Source: Anoxynatronum buryatiense (GTDB taxonomy: Bacteria; Bacillota; Clostridia; Peptostreptococcales; Tindalliaceae). Taken from it: a DNA stretch of 64,000 bases. The notes beneath the pieces were generated by a model. It had not been told where the DNA came from. It worked only from the letters and a program-made list of their open reading frames with translations, and did not search any database. Made by a program: the position numbers and the translations under genes. Where the stretch lies: positions 1 through 64,000 of the forward strand of contig NZ_FXUF01000017.1 in assembly GCF_900182905.1 (NCBI RefSeq), written 5' to 3'. Positions 17,350 through 26,309 of the stretch are shown in pieces; within the stretch, counting starts at the first letter, position 1, and each line of letters begins with the position of its first letter.

Positions 17350-18414
17350 ATGAAAAAACGTGTTCTAAGAAACAAGTTACTCACAGGCGTCATCTTTTTA
17401 CTGTTGGTCTCAATGGTGTTGAGCGGTTGCGGTGGACAGTCAGGGAGTCAACCAGCCGAACCGGCATCAGGGCAATCATCAGCACCGGCGGAAGCGCCAT
17501 CCAACTATCCTGCAAGAGCCATGGAATTTGTTGCGCCGGCAGGTGCTGGCGGCGGCTGGGATTTAACCATTCGTACCGTGGGCAGAATACTTCAGGAAAC
17601 CGGAATTGTTGAAGTGCCCATGCCGGTGACCAATCGTGAAGGTGGCGGTGGCGGTGTGAATCTGGCTTATATGCAGGAAAAAGCCGGCAGCGACGATTAT
17701 ATTGCCGTTTACTCACCACCACTACTATTGATCAATCTCAACGGCTCTACACAGCTGAGCTACGAGAATACCACACCCCTGGCACGGCTCATTACAGACT
17801 ACCAAGCATTTATGGTGGGTCAAAACTCGCAATACAGTAACATTCATGAAGTGATGGAAGCATTGAAGGCAGATCCCAAAAGCGTGAAAGTGGCCGGGAC
17901 TTCTGCAGCAGGCAGCATGGACCACATTGCCTTCTTGATCATTGCCAAAGAGGCGGGCGTTGAAAACTTGTCAGAAATTGATTACATTGCCTTCCAGGAT
18001 GGTTCTTCCGCCTCTCAGCTGATGGGCGGCCATGTGGACTTGCTTTCCACCAGTCTCAGTCAGGTAAGTGGTTTGATTGAAAGCGGCGACCTGGTGGTAT
18101 TGGCTCAAACTGCCCCTCACCGTGTGGGCACCGGCGTCATGGGTGAAATCCCCACATGCATTGAAGAAGGTATCAACGCCACCTTTGAAAACTGGCGCGG
18201 CCTGTTTGGACCACCGGAAATGCCCGGTTACGCAGTAGACTACTGGTCAGAAGTGCTGGCAGAAATGGTGACCACCGACGAATGGCAGGCTGCTTTGGTC
18301 TCCAATGGGTGGGATGATGCCTACCTGGATGCCGCCGGATTTAAATCATTCCTTGAAATTGCCAATGAATCCTACAAAATGATTTTGGATGAAATTGGTA
18401 TGCTGGCTGAGTAA
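17350..18414 (+). CDS. tctC: Tripartite tricarboxylate transporter substrate-binding lipoprotein
   Basis: An extracytoplasmic receptor of the TTT-type citrate/tricarboxylate uptake system, 354 residues. The signal peptide ends in the lipobox LSGC (Cys at about residue 27), so the protein is membrane-tethered, as expected in a Gram-positive cell. It is followed by a Pro/Ser/Ala linker and the TctC fold opening (YPARAMEFVAPAGAGGGWDLTIRTV). Citrate as substrate is inferred from the adjacent citrate-lyase genes. It is the first gene of tctCBA, and a stable stem-loop right after it may keep its transcript more abundant than the membrane genes. Confidence 0.9.
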   Translation: MKKRVLRNKLLTGVIFLLLVSMVLSGCGGQSGSQPAEPASGQSSAPAEAPSNYPARAMEFVAPAGAGGGWDLTIRTVGRILQETGIVEVPMPVTNREGGGGGVNLAYMQEKAGSDDYIAVYSPPLLLINLNGSTQLSYENTTPLARLITDYQAFMVGQNSQYSNIHEVMEALKADPKSVKVAGTSAAGSMDHIAFLIIAKEAGVENLSEIDYIAFQDGSSASQLMGGHVDLLSTSLSQVSGLIESGDLVVLAQTAPHRVGTGVMGEIPTCIEEGINATFENWRGLFGPPEMPGYAVDYWSEVLAEMVTTDEWQAALVSNGWDDAYLDAAGFKSFLEIANESYKMILDEIGMLAE

Positions 18415-18424
18415 TTGCATATCA

Positions 18425-18452
18425 GGGAGGGCTGCTGACAGGCAGCTCTCCC
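18425..18452 (+). promoter_or_regulatory. Intercistronic stem-loop after tctC
   Basis: GGGAGGGCTGC pairs with GCAGCTCTCCC around a 6-base loop (one G-U pair). No T-run follows, so it is more likely an mRNA-stabilising or partial-attenuation hairpin between the receptor gene and tctB than a full terminator. Confidence 0.6.
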
Positions 18453-18485
18453 GCTATTAAAGAATCAGATTGAGAGGTGAATCGG

Positions 18486-18962
18486 GTGAATTATTCTGCA
18501 TTATCAGGCGTTGTTTCGGTGATGATCGGTATTATTTATACAGTACAGGCATACATGCTGCCCCGGGCGGCCATTGGTAAACCCTTGGCACCCCTGGTGT
18601 TTCCCCTGGGACTGGGTAGCTTGATGATTCTGTTTGGGACGCTTCAAATTATCCGGTCGGTGCGTGTTGGTGAGTTTGCCGGCTTTGGAGCCATGAAGGG
18701 ACAAAAACCCACAGTGACCTATTCGGCCAAAATCATTACCTTCACCTGCGTGGTTGCTATTATTTATGCCTTATTATTCCATCGAATCGGATACGTCTTT
18801 TCAACGATTTTCTTTCTGGGTTCCATGCTGTTTGCCATTAATGGTGTGGCCCGCTGGAAAACCAACCTGGCAGTGGCCATTGTATTCAGTTTGAGTGTGT
18901 ACATTCTTTTCTCCAAACTATTGGGGCTGATTCTGCCAAGAATGCCCTTCATTGGATTTTGA
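18486..18962 (+). CDS. tctB: Tripartite tricarboxylate transporter small membrane subunit
   Basis: A four-helix membrane subunit of the TTT transporter, about 158 residues, weakly conserved in sequence. Hydrophobic segments lie at about 5-25, 38-58, 78-98 and 120-155. GTG codons occur at 18477 and 18486; the first is part of the ribosome site GAGAGGTGA, so the second is chosen. It ends 15 bases before tctA. The assignment rests on size, topology and its place between tctC and tctA. Confidence 0.82.
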   Translation: MNYSALSGVVSVMIGIIYTVQAYMLPRAAIGKPLAPLVFPLGLGSLMILFGTLQIIRSVRVGEFAGFGAMKGQKPTVTYSAKIITFTCVVAIIYALLFHRIGYVFSTIFFLGSMLFAINGVARWKTNLAVAIVFSLSVYILFSKLLGLILPRMPFIGF

Positions 18963-18977
18963 CGGGAGGTTATATAA

Positions 18978-20492
18978 ATGGAAGCCTTACAGCATTTGAT
19001 TGAAGGATTTGGTGTGGCACTAACGCCGGCCAACTTAATGTGGGTCACCATCGGCGGATTACTGGGCACCATCATTGGAATGCTCCCCGGCCTTGGCCCG
19101 GCCACAGGCGTGGCAGTGCTGTTACCCCTCACGTATACCATGGGCCCCACCGCTGCCCTGATTACCATGTGCGGCGTTTACTACGGTGCCATGTTCGGCG
19201 GTTCCAGAAGTTCCATTTTGATCAACACACCGGGTGATGGAGCCGCCATCGCCGCCACCTTTGACGGATACCCCATGGCTCAGAACGGGCGGGCCGAGGC
19301 TGCCCTGGCCATGTCGGCCATTGCCTCCTTCATAGGAGGGATTATCGCCGCCATTATCATGGTTTTTGTGGCACAGCCCGTGGCCCGGTTTGGCCTGCGG
19401 TTTGGGCCGGCAGAATACTTTCTGCTCATGGTGTTCGCCTTGTCAGCCACCGCCTCCATGTCCAAAGGGAACCTGATGAAGGGCTTCATTTCCCTATTGG
19501 TGGGGCTGATGGTAGCCACCGTGGGCATTGACGCTCAGTCAGGGGTGCAGCGGTTCACCTTCGGTATCATGGAACTGCAGGGCGGCATTGATTTTCTGGT
19601 GGTCATCATTGCCATGTATGCGTTGGGTGAAGTCTTTGGTACCTTCCAGGTCATCAAAGAAGGCAAGAAAAAAATGCAGACAAAGTTCGGTAAAATCTGG
19701 ATTACCAAAGACGACTGGAAAAAATCATGGAAACCCATCCTGCGCAGCACCCCCATTGGTTTTTTTGTGGGCGCATTGCCGGGAGCCGGAGCCACCATGG
19801 CATCTCTCATGGCCTACAACAATGAAAAACAGCTGTCAAAAAACCCTGATAACTTTGGAAAAGGTGACATTGTGGGTCTGGCAGCACCTGAAGCCGCCAA
19901 CAACGCCGCATCTGTGGGCGCATTGATTCCCATGATGACGCTGGGTATTCCCGGTTCCGGAACCACCGCCGTTATGATGGGTGCGCTTCTGATGCTGGGA
20001 CTTCAACCAGGCCCCATGCTGTTTCAACAGCATCCGGAGGTTGCCTGGGGACTCATCGCCAGTATGTTCATTGGCAATATCATTCTCGCCGTTATCAACA
20101 TCCCCCTGGCAGGTGTGCTGGTGCGTCTGCTGGCCATTCCGCCCCGCATTCTGTACCCCGTGGTCATGGCGCTGGCCTTTGTCGGCACCTACGCCATCGC
20201 TCATACCGTCATCAGCTTTTACATTCTGGTTATCTTCGGTCTGGTGGGATATTTCATGCACAAAGCCGGCATCCCCACAGCACCACTGATTCTGGCTGTC
20301 ATCGTCGGCAATAAAATGGAACAGTCTTTTCGTCAGGCCCTGACCATTTCCAATGGCAGTCCTGCCATTTTCTTCAAATCCTCCGTTGCCATGGTGCTCA
20401 TTGCCCTCACCATTCTGTCACTGCTGTATCCGGTGGTTCAAAGCAAGCTTCGTGCCAGACAGATGCAGAAAGAAAGTGAAGTTGCCAGTTAA
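18978..20492 (+). CDS. tctA: Tripartite tricarboxylate transporter large membrane subunit
   Basis: The main permease of the citrate/tricarboxylate TTT system, 504 residues with about twelve transmembrane segments. It carries the family glycine motifs GLLGTIIGMLPGLGPATGVA near residue 25 and GFFVGALPGAGATMASLMAY near residue 265, plus GIPGSGTTAVMMGAL. Uptake is driven by the cation gradient, with TctC delivering substrate. It is preceded by GGGAGG and followed after 108 bp by citD with no terminator, so transporter and lyase genes are probably one transcript. Confidence 0.93.
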   Translation: MEALQHLIEGFGVALTPANLMWVTIGGLLGTIIGMLPGLGPATGVAVLLPLTYTMGPTAALITMCGVYYGAMFGGSRSSILINTPGDGAAIAATFDGYPMAQNGRAEAALAMSAIASFIGGIIAAIIMVFVAQPVARFGLRFGPAEYFLLMVFALSATASMSKGNLMKGFISLLVGLMVATVGIDAQSGVQRFTFGIMELQGGIDFLVVIIAMYALGEVFGTFQVIKEGKKKMQTKFGKIWITKDDWKKSWKPILRSTPIGFFVGALPGAGATMASLMAYNNEKQLSKNPDNFGKGDIVGLAAPEAANNAASVGALIPMMTLGIPGSGTTAVMMGALLMLGLQPGPMLFQQHPEVAWGLIASMFIGNIILAVINIPLAGVLVRLLAIPPRILYPVVMALAFVGTYAIAHTVISFYILVIFGLVGYFMHKAGIPTAPLILAVIVGNKMEQSFRQALTISNGSPAIFFKSSVAMVLIALTILSLLYPVVQSKLRARQMQKESEVAS

Positions 20493-20600
20493 GCTCACAG
20501 AGAAGGTGACAGGTGAGCAAAGCGGGCAGCGAACAGATGCAACAGGATTCGCACAGTGCATGACTGGTTGTGGGGGTCTTGAGTCAGAGGAGGAATCACC

Positions 20601-20879
20601 ATGAAGAAAGCACCATTCGGCAAGGCCGGTACACTTGAATCCAACGATGTGCTGGTAACGGTGGAGCTGAATGAAGAAAAACCGCTGGAAATTGAGTTGG
20701 AAAGCATTGTGAAAGCCCAATTCGGCAGCCAGCTGATGCATACGGTCACCACCACACTGAAAAACCTGGGAGTGGCAGGTGGCACCATACGAATCATCGA
20801 CAAGGGCGCATTGGATTTCGCCATCCGGGCCAGAGTCATCACCGCCGTTAACCGTGCCCGGGGAGGGGAGGCCCTATGA
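20601..20879 (+). CDS. citD: Citrate lyase acyl carrier protein (gamma subunit)
   Basis: A 92-residue carrier subunit that holds the phosphoribosyl-dephospho-CoA prosthetic group on a serine. The candidate is Ser14 in GTLESNDVLV, the conserved attachment region. During catalysis the acetyl group on this arm is exchanged for citrate. Ribosome site AGAGGAGG. The stop overlaps the citE start as ATGA, indicating translational coupling and a fixed subunit ratio. Confidence 0.93.
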   Translation: MKKAPFGKAGTLESNDVLVTVELNEEKPLEIELESIVKAQFGSQLMHTVTTTLKNLGVAGGTIRIIDKGALDFAIRARVITAVNRARGGEAL

Positions 20880-21769
20880 AACAGTTAAGAAGAACCATGC
20901 TTTTTGTTCCCGCCGATCATCCCGGCATGATGTTTGAAGCGCCGGTATTTCAACCGGATTGCATTATTTTTGATCTGGAAGACGCCATTTCCCTGAAAGA
21001 AAAAGACAGTGCCCGAAACCTGCTGGTGGAAGCACTGAAAGCCATCGATTTTGGAAACTGTGAAGTCTTCGCCAGAATCAATCCCCTCTACACCCCTTTT
21101 GGAGAGAAAGACGTCCGGCGGCTGGTGCCGGCAGGGTTACAAAACTTCCGGCTGCCCATGACAGAATCGCCGGAAGATATTCTGCGGTTGGATCAGCTGC
21201 TGACAGCCTTGGAAAAAGAGCATGAATTACCCCGGGGAGAACTGAAAATTCTGGGAGCCATCGAGACCGCTAAGGGTGTGATCAATGCACCCGCCATTGC
21301 CACAGCCAGTCCGCGGCTCATCGGAATATCCTTTGGAGCAGAAGATTTTACCCGCAGCATGACCACCGAAAGAAGCCAAACCGGAGAAGAGCTTTTCTGG
21401 GCACGGTCCCATGTGGTGCTGGCCGCCAGAGCCGCCGGGATTGACGCCATTGATACGGTCTTCACAGCCCTTGGAGATGAAGAAGGGTTTGACAGAGAAG
21501 TGAGCATGGCGAAACAACTGGGATTCTCGGGAAAATCCGTTATACATCCCAGTCAGATTAAAACGGTCCACCGTATCTTCACACCTGCGAATGATGAGAT
21601 CATTCATGCCCAGCGCATTATCAATGCCATGCATGCGGCAGAAGCCAATGGGTCAGGGGTGATTGTGGTGGACGGCAAAATGGTGGACAGCCCCGTGGTT
21701 CTGAAAGCACAGCGTGTGCTCGACCTGGCCAAGGGCGCCAATTTGTTACCGGGAGGTGGGGAAGCATGA
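20876..21769 (+). CDS. citE: Citrate lyase beta subunit (citryl-ACP lyase)
   Basis: Cleaves citryl-ACP to acetyl-ACP and oxaloacetate; 297 residues, normal length. HpcH/HpaI-type TIM-barrel motifs are visible: RRTMLFVPADHPGMM at the N-terminus, FDLEDAISLKEKDSAR (metal and acid residues), EVFARINPL and LGAIETAKGVINAPAIA. It overlaps citD and citF by ATGA junctions. Confidence 0.94.
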   Translation: MKQLRRTMLFVPADHPGMMFEAPVFQPDCIIFDLEDAISLKEKDSARNLLVEALKAIDFGNCEVFARINPLYTPFGEKDVRRLVPAGLQNFRLPMTESPEDILRLDQLLTALEKEHELPRGELKILGAIETAKGVINAPAIATASPRLIGISFGAEDFTRSMTTERSQTGEELFWARSHVVLAARAAGIDAIDTVFTALGDEEGFDREVSMAKQLGFSGKSVIHPSQIKTVHRIFTPANDEIIHAQRIINAMHAAEANGSGVIVVDGKMVDSPVVLKAQRVLDLAKGANLLPGGGEA

Positions 21770-23322
21770 CAAAAATGGTACTAAATGCTGTTGGAAGAGC
21801 CATTCCAACACACATCAAAGGAATGGGTGATCTGACACCGTTTAAAGGTGCCTTTGCCCATACACCCGGTCCGATGAACATGACTCCCCGGGCGGCCTGG
21901 CACAAACCGGGACAGTCCAAGATGACAGAAACCATTCGTCAGGCGCTTGAAAACTGTGGTCTGGCAGACGGTATGACCCTGTCCTTTCATCATCATTTCA
22001 GAAACGGGGATCACCTGGTGAACATGGTCATGGACGAAGTGGCCGCCATGGGAGTGCGGGATATCACCATTGCCCCCAGTTCACTGCAATCCATCCATGA
22101 AAAACTGATTCCCCATATTCGCAGCGGTGTTATCACCGGCATTCAGACCAGCGGGATTCGGGGAGAAATTGCCCGGGTGCTGTCAACAGAAAACCTGCTG
22201 AAAACCCCCATCATCATCCGTTCCCACGGGGGACGCCCCCGAGCCATTGAGTCTGGTGACACCAAAATTGACATTGCCATCATCGGAGCACCTGCCGCCG
22301 ATGCCTTTGGCAACGTGAACGGGGTGGAAGGCCCCAACGCCTGCGGTTCTCTGGGGTATGCCATAGCCGATGCCACCTGTGCCACCCATACGGTGGTGGT
22401 CACCGACTACCTCATCCCCTACCCCGCCTGTCCCGTGAGCATTCCCCAAACCCTGGTGGACTATGTGGTGGTGGCCGAAGGCATTGGTGATCCCCAGGGC
22501 ATCGTCTCGGGAGCCACCCGCATCACCCGAAATCCCATGGAACTTCTCATTGCCGAAAAAGCCAACGAAGCAATTTTGGCATCAGGGCTGGTTCAGCAGG
22601 ATTTCTCCTTTCAGGCAGGCACCGGCGGGTCATCCCTGGCAGTGGCCCACTTTTTAAGACAACATATGCGGGAAAACAACATCAAGGGCAGTTTCGCCTC
22701 CGGGGGCATCAACGGCTATCTGGTGGACATGCTGGAAGAAGGGCTGTTCAGAACCCTCATGGATGTGCAGTGTTTTGACCTGAAAGCCATTGAATCCATC
22801 CGAAAAAACCCCAACCATATGGAAATGTCAGCTTCCTATTACGCCAACCCCCATAACAAGGGGTGTGTGGCCCATCAATTGGATGTGATGGTGCTCAGCG
22901 CCACTGAAATAGACGTGCAGTTCAATGTGAACGTCATCACCGGGTCAAACGGAATCATCATGGGCGCTTCCGGAGGCCACTGTGACACTGCCGCCGGCTC
23001 AAAGCTGGCCATTGTGGTGGCGCCCCTCTTCAGAGGCCGGCTGCCCATCGTGGTCGATCAGGTCACCACGGTGGTCACACCGGGAGAATCCATTGACGTG
23101 CTGGTGACCGAGTACGGGGTGGCAGTGAATCCGGCCCGCACAGATCTCAAAGACCGGTTCCGTGAAAATGGGCTGAAAACCGTCGAGATCCATGAACTGA
23201 AAGAAAGAGCCGAAAAAGTCACCGGAAAACCCACCAAACCGGTGGTCACCGATGAAGTGATCGGCCTGGTGGAATATCGTGACGGTACCATCATCGACAC
23301 CATCAAAAAAGTGGTAGAATAA
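21766..23322 (+). CDS. citF: Citrate lyase alpha subunit (citrate:acetyl-ACP transferase)
   Basis: Transfers citrate onto the carrier protein with release of acetate; 518 residues, typical length. It contains MTLSFHHHFRNGD near residue 65, the glycine-rich ASGGINGYLVDMLEEG and GSNGIIMGASGGHCDTAAG, all characteristic of CitF. The ATG overlaps the citE stop (ATGA). The citX start follows only 4 bases after the stop. Confidence 0.94.
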   Translation: MTKMVLNAVGRAIPTHIKGMGDLTPFKGAFAHTPGPMNMTPRAAWHKPGQSKMTETIRQALENCGLADGMTLSFHHHFRNGDHLVNMVMDEVAAMGVRDITIAPSSLQSIHEKLIPHIRSGVITGIQTSGIRGEIARVLSTENLLKTPIIIRSHGGRPRAIESGDTKIDIAIIGAPAADAFGNVNGVEGPNACGSLGYAIADATCATHTVVVTDYLIPYPACPVSIPQTLVDYVVVAEGIGDPQGIVSGATRITRNPMELLIAEKANEAILASGLVQQDFSFQAGTGGSSLAVAHFLRQHMRENNIKGSFASGGINGYLVDMLEEGLFRTLMDVQCFDLKAIESIRKNPNHMEMSASYYANPHNKGCVAHQLDVMVLSATEIDVQFNVNVITGSNGIIMGASGGHCDTAAGSKLAIVVAPLFRGRLPIVVDQVTTVVTPGESIDVLVTEYGVAVNPARTDLKDRFRENGLKTVEIHELKERAEKVTGKPTKPVVTDEVIGLVEYRDGTIIDTIKKVVE

Positions 23323-23326
23323 AAAG

Positions 23327-23848
23327 ATGGATACCAAACTTGAAAAACAGATCAACCAAATAATGACAGCAAAGGAACGACGGGCCGCCCGCCAGCACCG
23401 GCTTCTCAGGGTGTATGGCAGCACCGTCATTTCTTTAACACTGAACCTGCCGGGAGGCTACCGACGCTATGACCGCTGGCAACAGGTGTGGCATGAAGCC
23501 CGCCGGGCCTTGGAGGTGCTGGAATCAGTTGAAAAACATCACACCTCCCGGGAAGGCCTGTGGGGGCCGGAGACCTTCATGGCAGTGGGCATGGGCCCCC
23601 TGGCGGTCAAGGTGATTACCACCACCATTGAAGAACGGCATCCCCTGGGCAGGCTGTTTGATATTGATGTGATTGACCTGGCAGGAAACCCAGTCTCCCG
23701 AAAACAGCTGGGTAAACCGGCCCGCAGCTGTCTGATCTGCGAAAAACCGGCCATTGAATGTTATTTGAACCGGGCCCACTCCCTGGAAGAACTGATGAAG
23801 GCAGTGGAAACCATCATTGAAGAAGGACTGAGATCATGGACAATCTGA
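23327..23848 (+). CDS. citX: Holo-citrate lyase synthase (prosthetic group transferase)
   Basis: Attaches the phosphoribosyl-dephospho-CoA group made by CitG to CitD; 173 residues. It shows the CitX pattern RRAARQHRLLRVYGSTVISL near residue 20, LFDIDVIDLAGNPVSRKQLG and the cysteine motif PARSCLICEKPAIEC near the C-terminus. The gene overlaps citG by 13 bp. Some bacteria fuse CitX and CitG; here they are separate. Confidence 0.92.
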   Translation: MDTKLEKQINQIMTAKERRAARQHRLLRVYGSTVISLTLNLPGGYRRYDRWQQVWHEARRALEVLESVEKHHTSREGLWGPETFMAVGMGPLAVKVITTTIEERHPLGRLFDIDVIDLAGNPVSRKQLGKPARSCLICEKPAIECYLNRAHSLEELMKAVETIIEEGLRSWTI

Positions 23849-24780
23849 CGGCACCCATCAACCAGTGCGAACCGGCCGAAATCATCGGTCGCAGCCTCCT
23901 TTCGGGAATTCTGCTGGAAGTCGCCTGCCACCCCTCTCCTGGGTTGGTCAGCCCTTTTTCAATGGGTGCCCATGAAGACATGAACCACTACAGCTTTATG
24001 CTCAGCACAGCCGCCATCGCCGCTTACATACAAGCCTGCACCCGTGTGGGATACCAGGAGCCCCCCGGAGAAAACCTGCTTTTAAAATTGCGCCCCCTGG
24101 GGCTGCAGGCAGAAAAGGCCATGCTGGAAGCCACCGGTGGCGTGAATACCCACAAGGGCATGATCTTTCTGGGAGGCATCACCGCCGCAGCGGCAGGCGT
24201 CGCCATGCAAAAAGACCATGAAAGCGCTTTTGAAAATACCCCCTATGTGAAAGCAACGGCAGTTTGCCGTGAAATAAAAGAAATGTGCCGGGGGCTGGTT
24301 CAGCGTGAACTAGAGAACGCCCCCTTACCAAAAAAAGAAACCCTTACCCAGGGCGAATACTGGTACCGGCAGGCCGGCATCACCGGCGTTCGGGGAGAAG
24401 TGGAAGCAGGGCTGCCCGCCGTGCGCCAGACAGGGTTGCCCGTATTCAGCGAAGCCCTGCGGCTGTTTTCCCTTAAAACCGCCATGGTGCACACCCTGCT
24501 GCACCTTATGACCGTGGTGGAAGACACCACTGTGCTGGCACGGGCAGGGCTGGAAGGCCTGAACCTGGTGAAGTCAACAGCTTCAGAAGTGATTGGACTG
24601 GGAGGTATTCAGACTGAACGCGGCCAACAGGCCATGGAGCGGGTAAGCCGCTTTTTCGAAACGCGGCGCATCAGCCCCGGCGGGTCGGCAGACCTGCTGG
24701 CCATGACCATTGCCCTCTGGATCATGGAAAACGGCCCCATTCCAAAAGAAAAAATGGTGCCAGACAGGCACCAGCGATAA
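23836..24780 (+). CDS. citG: Triphosphoribosyl-dephospho-CoA synthase
   Basis: Makes the precursor of the citrate-lyase prosthetic group from ATP and dephospho-CoA; 314 residues. Family motifs are present: HPSPGLVSPFSMGAHEDMNH near residue 35 and GGVNTHKGMIFLGGITAAA near residue 97. Its start lies inside citX, so the two are translationally coupled. Codon choice is GC-rich like the rest of the operon. Confidence 0.92.
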   Translation: MDNLTAPINQCEPAEIIGRSLLSGILLEVACHPSPGLVSPFSMGAHEDMNHYSFMLSTAAIAAYIQACTRVGYQEPPGENLLLKLRPLGLQAEKAMLEATGGVNTHKGMIFLGGITAAAAGVAMQKDHESAFENTPYVKATAVCREIKEMCRGLVQRELENAPLPKKETLTQGEYWYRQAGITGVRGEVEAGLPAVRQTGLPVFSEALRLFSLKTAMVHTLLHLMTVVEDTTVLARAGLEGLNLVKSTASEVIGLGGIQTERGQQAMERVSRFFETRRISPGGSADLLAMTIALWIMENGPIPKEKMVPDRHQR

Positions 24781-24810
24781 ACAGCAGCGGATAAAAAAGG
24801 AGGTACAACA

Positions 24811-26208
24811 ATGGGACAGGTAAAACTAACAGATACAACCTATCGGGACGCCCACCAGTCATTAATGGCCACCCGAATGCCAACAGACGTGATGCTGCCC
24901 ATCGCAGAAAAAATGGACGCAGCCGGCTACCACTCCCTTGAAATGTGGGGCGGAGCCACCTTTGACTCCTGCCTGCGTTACCTGAACGAAGACCCCTGGG
25001 AACGACTGCGCATCATCCGAAAAGCCATTAAAAACACCAAACTGCAAATGCTGCTGCGAGGTCAGAACATTCTGGGATACAAACACTATGCCGACGACGT
25101 GGTGGAAGAATTCGTCAAACGGGCCATCGGCAATGGCATTGACATCATCCGCGTTTTCGACGCCCTCAACGACGTGCGCAACCTGGAAACCGCCGTCAAA
25201 GCCATCAACAAAGAAGGCGGTCACGCCCAGTGCTGCATCTCCTACACCATCAGCCCCGTACACAACACCACCTACTACCTGGAGCAGGCCAAAGCCATGG
25301 CCCAGATGGGAGCCGATTCCATCTGCATCAAAGACATGTCCGGCATCCTGCCCCCCTACGTCGCCTACGAACTGGTGTCAGCCCTGAAAAAGACCGTTGA
25401 CCTGCCCATCCAGGTACACACCCACGACACCTGCGGCCTGGGAAGCATGACCTACATCAAAGCCATCGAAGCCGGCGCCGACATCGTCGACACCGCCATC
25501 TCCCCCATGGCCCTGGGAACCTCCCAGCCCGCCGCCGAACCCCTGGTGGCCGCCCTGCAGGGCACCCAGTACGACACCCACATGGACCTGGTACACCTGG
25601 ACGAAATCGCCCAGTACTTCCGGCCCCTGCGGGAAAAATACTTCAATGAAGGCCTCATCGACCTGAAAGTCATGAGCGTCGACACCCGCACCCTCATTAA
25701 CCAAATCCCCGGCGGCATGCTGTCCAACTTCATTTCCCAGTTGAAAGAACAGAAGAAGATGGAAAAAATGGACGAAGTACTGGCAGAAGTGCCCCGGGTC
25801 AGAGAAGAACTGGGCTATCCACCCCTGGTCACCCCCACCAGCCAAATCGTGGGCACCCAGGCCCTCTTCAACGTACTGGCCGGCGAACGGTATAAAATGG
25901 TCCCCAAAGAAGTCAAAGACTACGTCAAGGGCCTCTACGGAAAACCCGCCAAAGAAATCGACCCCGCCATGATCCAAAAGATCATTGGCAGCGAAGCCGT
26001 CATCACCCACCGGCCTGCAGACGACATTCCGCCACAGCTGGCAAAAATACGGGAAGAAATGAAAGAATACGAAGAGCAGCCTGAAGACGTGCTCTCTTAT
26101 GCCCTCTTCCCCCAGATTGCCATGAACTTCTTCAAAGACCGCTGGTCGAAGAAGTATCAGATTGAAACCACCCTCTACAATGAAGAAGAGAAGACGCATC
26201 CGGTGTAA
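24811..26208 (+). CDS. oadA: Oxaloacetate decarboxylase alpha subunit, carboxyltransferase part only
   Basis: Transfers the carboxyl group of oxaloacetate to biotin, giving pyruvate, the step after citrate lyase. The 465 residues correspond to the carboxyltransferase TIM barrel and its following domain: DTTYRDAHQSLMATRM (metal-site Asp), HTHDTCGLGSMTY (metal-site His pair) and PGGMLSNFISQL. The family's C-terminal biotin domain with its AMKM lysine is absent; the protein ends at EEKTHPV. A separate biotin carrier and, for sodium pumping, OadB/OadG must be encoded elsewhere, if used. Codon bias is very strong toward C-ending codons, suggesting high expression. Ribosome site AAGGAGG. A terminator follows. 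Confidence 0.88.
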   Translation: MGQVKLTDTTYRDAHQSLMATRMPTDVMLPIAEKMDAAGYHSLEMWGGATFDSCLRYLNEDPWERLRIIRKAIKNTKLQMLLRGQNILGYKHYADDVVEEFVKRAIGNGIDIIRVFDALNDVRNLETAVKAINKEGGHAQCCISYTISPVHNTTYYLEQAKAMAQMGADSICIKDMSGILPPYVAYELVSALKKTVDLPIQVHTHDTCGLGSMTYIKAIEAGADIVDTAISPMALGTSQPAAEPLVAALQGTQYDTHMDLVHLDEIAQYFRPLREKYFNEGLIDLKVMSVDTRTLINQIPGGMLSNFISQLKEQKKMEKMDEVLAEVPRVREELGYPPLVTPTSQIVGTQALFNVLAGERYKMVPKEVKDYVKGLYGKPAKEIDPAMIQKIIGSEAVITHRPADDIPPQLAKIREEMKEYEEQPEDVLSYALFPQIAMNFFKDRWSKKYQIETTLYNEEEKTHPV

Positions 26209-26254
26209 GGCCAGTTGCGTTTTGCCGGTACACTCACTTTGTCTCCCTTTTTTT

Positions 26255-26294
26255 AGCCTCAGCCTGCCACTGTGCAGGCCTCGGGGCTATTTTT
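26255..26294 (+). terminator. Rho-independent terminator of the citrate operon
   Basis: AGCC..GCCTGC and GCAGGC..GGCT form an imperfect stem with a short CACTGT-type loop, followed by ATTTTTA. It lies 50 bp after oadA and marks the change from GC-rich to AT-rich DNA. Confidence 0.75.
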
Positions 26295-26309
26295 ATGAAA
26301 TGCATTGTT

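Noticed and set aside
25378-26199. 273-codon reverse-strand frame over oadA
   Set aside because: Antisense to a conserved carboxyltransferase gene with extreme C-ending codon bias, which produces long reverse open frames.
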